From Thiohalophilus sp. (GTDB taxonomy: Bacteria; Pseudomonadota; Gammaproteobacteria; UBA6429; Thiohalophilaceae), in contig NZ_JAXHMV010000013.1 of assembly GCF_034521165.1 (NCBI RefSeq), positions 1-64,000 on the forward strand: a DNA stretch of 64,000 nt, written 5' to 3'. Made by a program: the position numbers and the translations under genes. This document shows positions 63,261-64,000 of the stretch, piece after piece. Positions within the stretch are counted from its first letter, which is position 1. Each line of letters opens with the position of its first letter. Below the pieces are notes generated by a model, which saw only the letters and a list, made by a program, of their open reading frames with translations, was not told the origin of the DNA and did not search any database.

Positions 63261-64000
63261 ATGAATCCATCGACGTTAATCGGCATGCTGGCCGGTGTGG
63301 GGCTGTTGTTTTATGTGCTGAATATCGGCGCGGAGGATCCGGCGGCCTATATCAATCTGCCGGGCCTGGCGATTGTGCTGGTGGGCACCCTGGCGGCGAC
63401 TTTTATCGCCTATCCCCTGCGCGAAGTGCTGCGCGTGTTCCGGGTGTTCGGGATTGTATTACGCCACGAGAAGTCGTCCCTGCACGATGATATGGAAGAG
63501 CTGACGGAAATTGCCCGTCTCTGGTTTCAGGGCAAGCTGCAGGCCGTCGAACAGAAGCTGACCACTTCCACCAACCCGTTTTTACGCACCGGCGTGCAGC
63601 TGGTGATCGATCTTGCGCCAATGGACGATATCGTTTCCATGTTGCAGTGGCGCATCTCGCGCATGCGGGCACGGGAACGGGCCGAGGCGCAAATCTTCCG
63701 CAGTATGGCTTCGTTCGCACCGGCCTTTGGCATGATCGGAACCCTGGTCGGGTTGATCAATATGATGCTGATCCTGGATAAAAGCGAGATTTCCCAGATT
63801 GGTCAATATATGGGTGTGGCACTGATTACTACCTTTTACGGCATTTTGCTGGCCAACCTGATTTTCAAACCGATTGCGCTCAAGCTGGAACGACGTACCG
63901 AACAGCGCCTGGTGGTGATGAACATGATCCTCGAGGGCGTCATGCTGATCTCGCAAAAGCGCAACCCCGCCTTTGTTCGCGAAACCCTGCGCTCGTTCAT
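63261..64000 (+). CDS. MotA/PomA-type flagellar stator protein, 5' part
   Basis: The gene runs past the window edge; 246 complete codons are visible. The ATG is preceded by GGAGTGAGGA. The protein has the MotA layout: two N-terminal membrane segments (about 5-22 and 32-52), a large charged cytoplasmic loop including RSMASFAPAFGMIGTLVGLI (in which PAFGMIGTLVGL is the conserved third segment) and a fourth segment (MGVALITTFYGILLANLIF). The missing C-terminus should be short. This form is closest to PomA/MotA stators; a TolQ/ExbB relative is less likely given the order of segments. The partner motB-type gene would lie outside. Confidence 0.85.
   Translation, partial: MNPSTLIGMLAGVGLLFYVLNIGAEDPAAYINLPGLAIVLVGTLAATFIAYPLREVLRVFRVFGIVLRHEKSSLHDDMEELTEIARLWFQGKLQAVEQKLTTSTNPFLRTGVQLVIDLAPMDDIVSMLQWRISRMRARERAEAQIFRSMASFAPAFGMIGTLVGLINMMLILDKSEISQIGQYMGVALITTFYGILLANLIFKPIALKLERRTEQRLVVMNMILEGVMLISQKRNPAFVRETLRSF

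Overview
The window looks like chromosome of a Gram-negative, moderately GC-rich, sulfur-oxidising gammaproteobacterium (Chromatiales-like; genus not assigned). The housekeeping proteins (MetH, TtcA, TmcA, CmoA/CmoB, YggX, MutY, Dtd, YrfG, TypA) are of gammaproteobacterial type. The sulfur genes are flavocytochrome c sulfide dehydrogenase, a persulfide dioxygenase, a rhodanese and small c-type cytochromes. There is no rRNA, CRISPR array, prophage or insertion sequence with a transposase. Two tRNAs are present: Phe(GAA) and Gly(CCC).

Layout. 1-3.5 kb: three tandem 264-bp repeats, a lipid A acyltransferase, a 61-aa protein with its own CRP-type box and terminator, and ttcA. 3.7-11.4 kb: metH, an FkbM methyltransferase, an MtfA-type peptidase and amylosucrase. 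11.5-16.6 kb: sulfur/redox island (flavocytochrome c FccB with a monohaem cytochrome, a DUF302 protein, an exported hydrolase, persulfide dioxygenase, and cytochrome c4 behind an FNR-type box). 16.7-19.3 kb: an unusual minus-strand operon of zinc metallopeptidase, D-Ala-D-Ala-ligase-like ATP-grasp enzyme and a small protein with a glycine-rich C-terminal tail. 19.4-25 kb: HdfR-like regulator, ketohexokinase-like kinase, tmcA with small unknown genes, rhodanese. 25-44 kb: signalling-rich stretch with four c-di-GMP proteins, an orphan OmpR-type regulator behind a sigma-54-like promoter and a hybrid histidine kinase, interleaved with aroG-type DAHP synthase, typA, a proline iminopeptidase and dtd. 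44-55 kb: yrfG, cysQ, tRNA-Phe, yggX/mutY/SRPBCC/asmA, a minimal chemoreceptor-like protein, tRNA-Gly, thiS/thiG. 55-64 kb: plsY, folB, folK, a pteridine reductase, a MidA-type methyltransferase, uppP, cmoA/cmoB, a cell-wall hydrolase, a decayed EAL gene and the start of a MotA/PomA-type gene.

How genes connect. FccB and its cytochrome would oxidise sulfide; persulfide dioxygenase and rhodanese would handle persulfide sulfur; cytochrome c4 would carry electrons to a terminal oxidase. Amylosucrase would release fructose from sucrose and the ketohexokinase-like enzyme could phosphorylate it. FolB, FolK and the pteridine reductase belong to folate synthesis, feeding MetH. The c-di-GMP proteins appear wired to different inputs: a MASE3/PAS sensor, a candidate phosphate-starvation promoter, and a kinase whose gene overlaps that of a diguanylate cyclase.

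Several families of short inverted or tandem repeats sit mainly between convergent genes, and in places they supply the last codons of a gene. The least explained locus is the peptidase/ATP-grasp/Gly-tail operon. All functions are inferred from the sequence; no database search was run.
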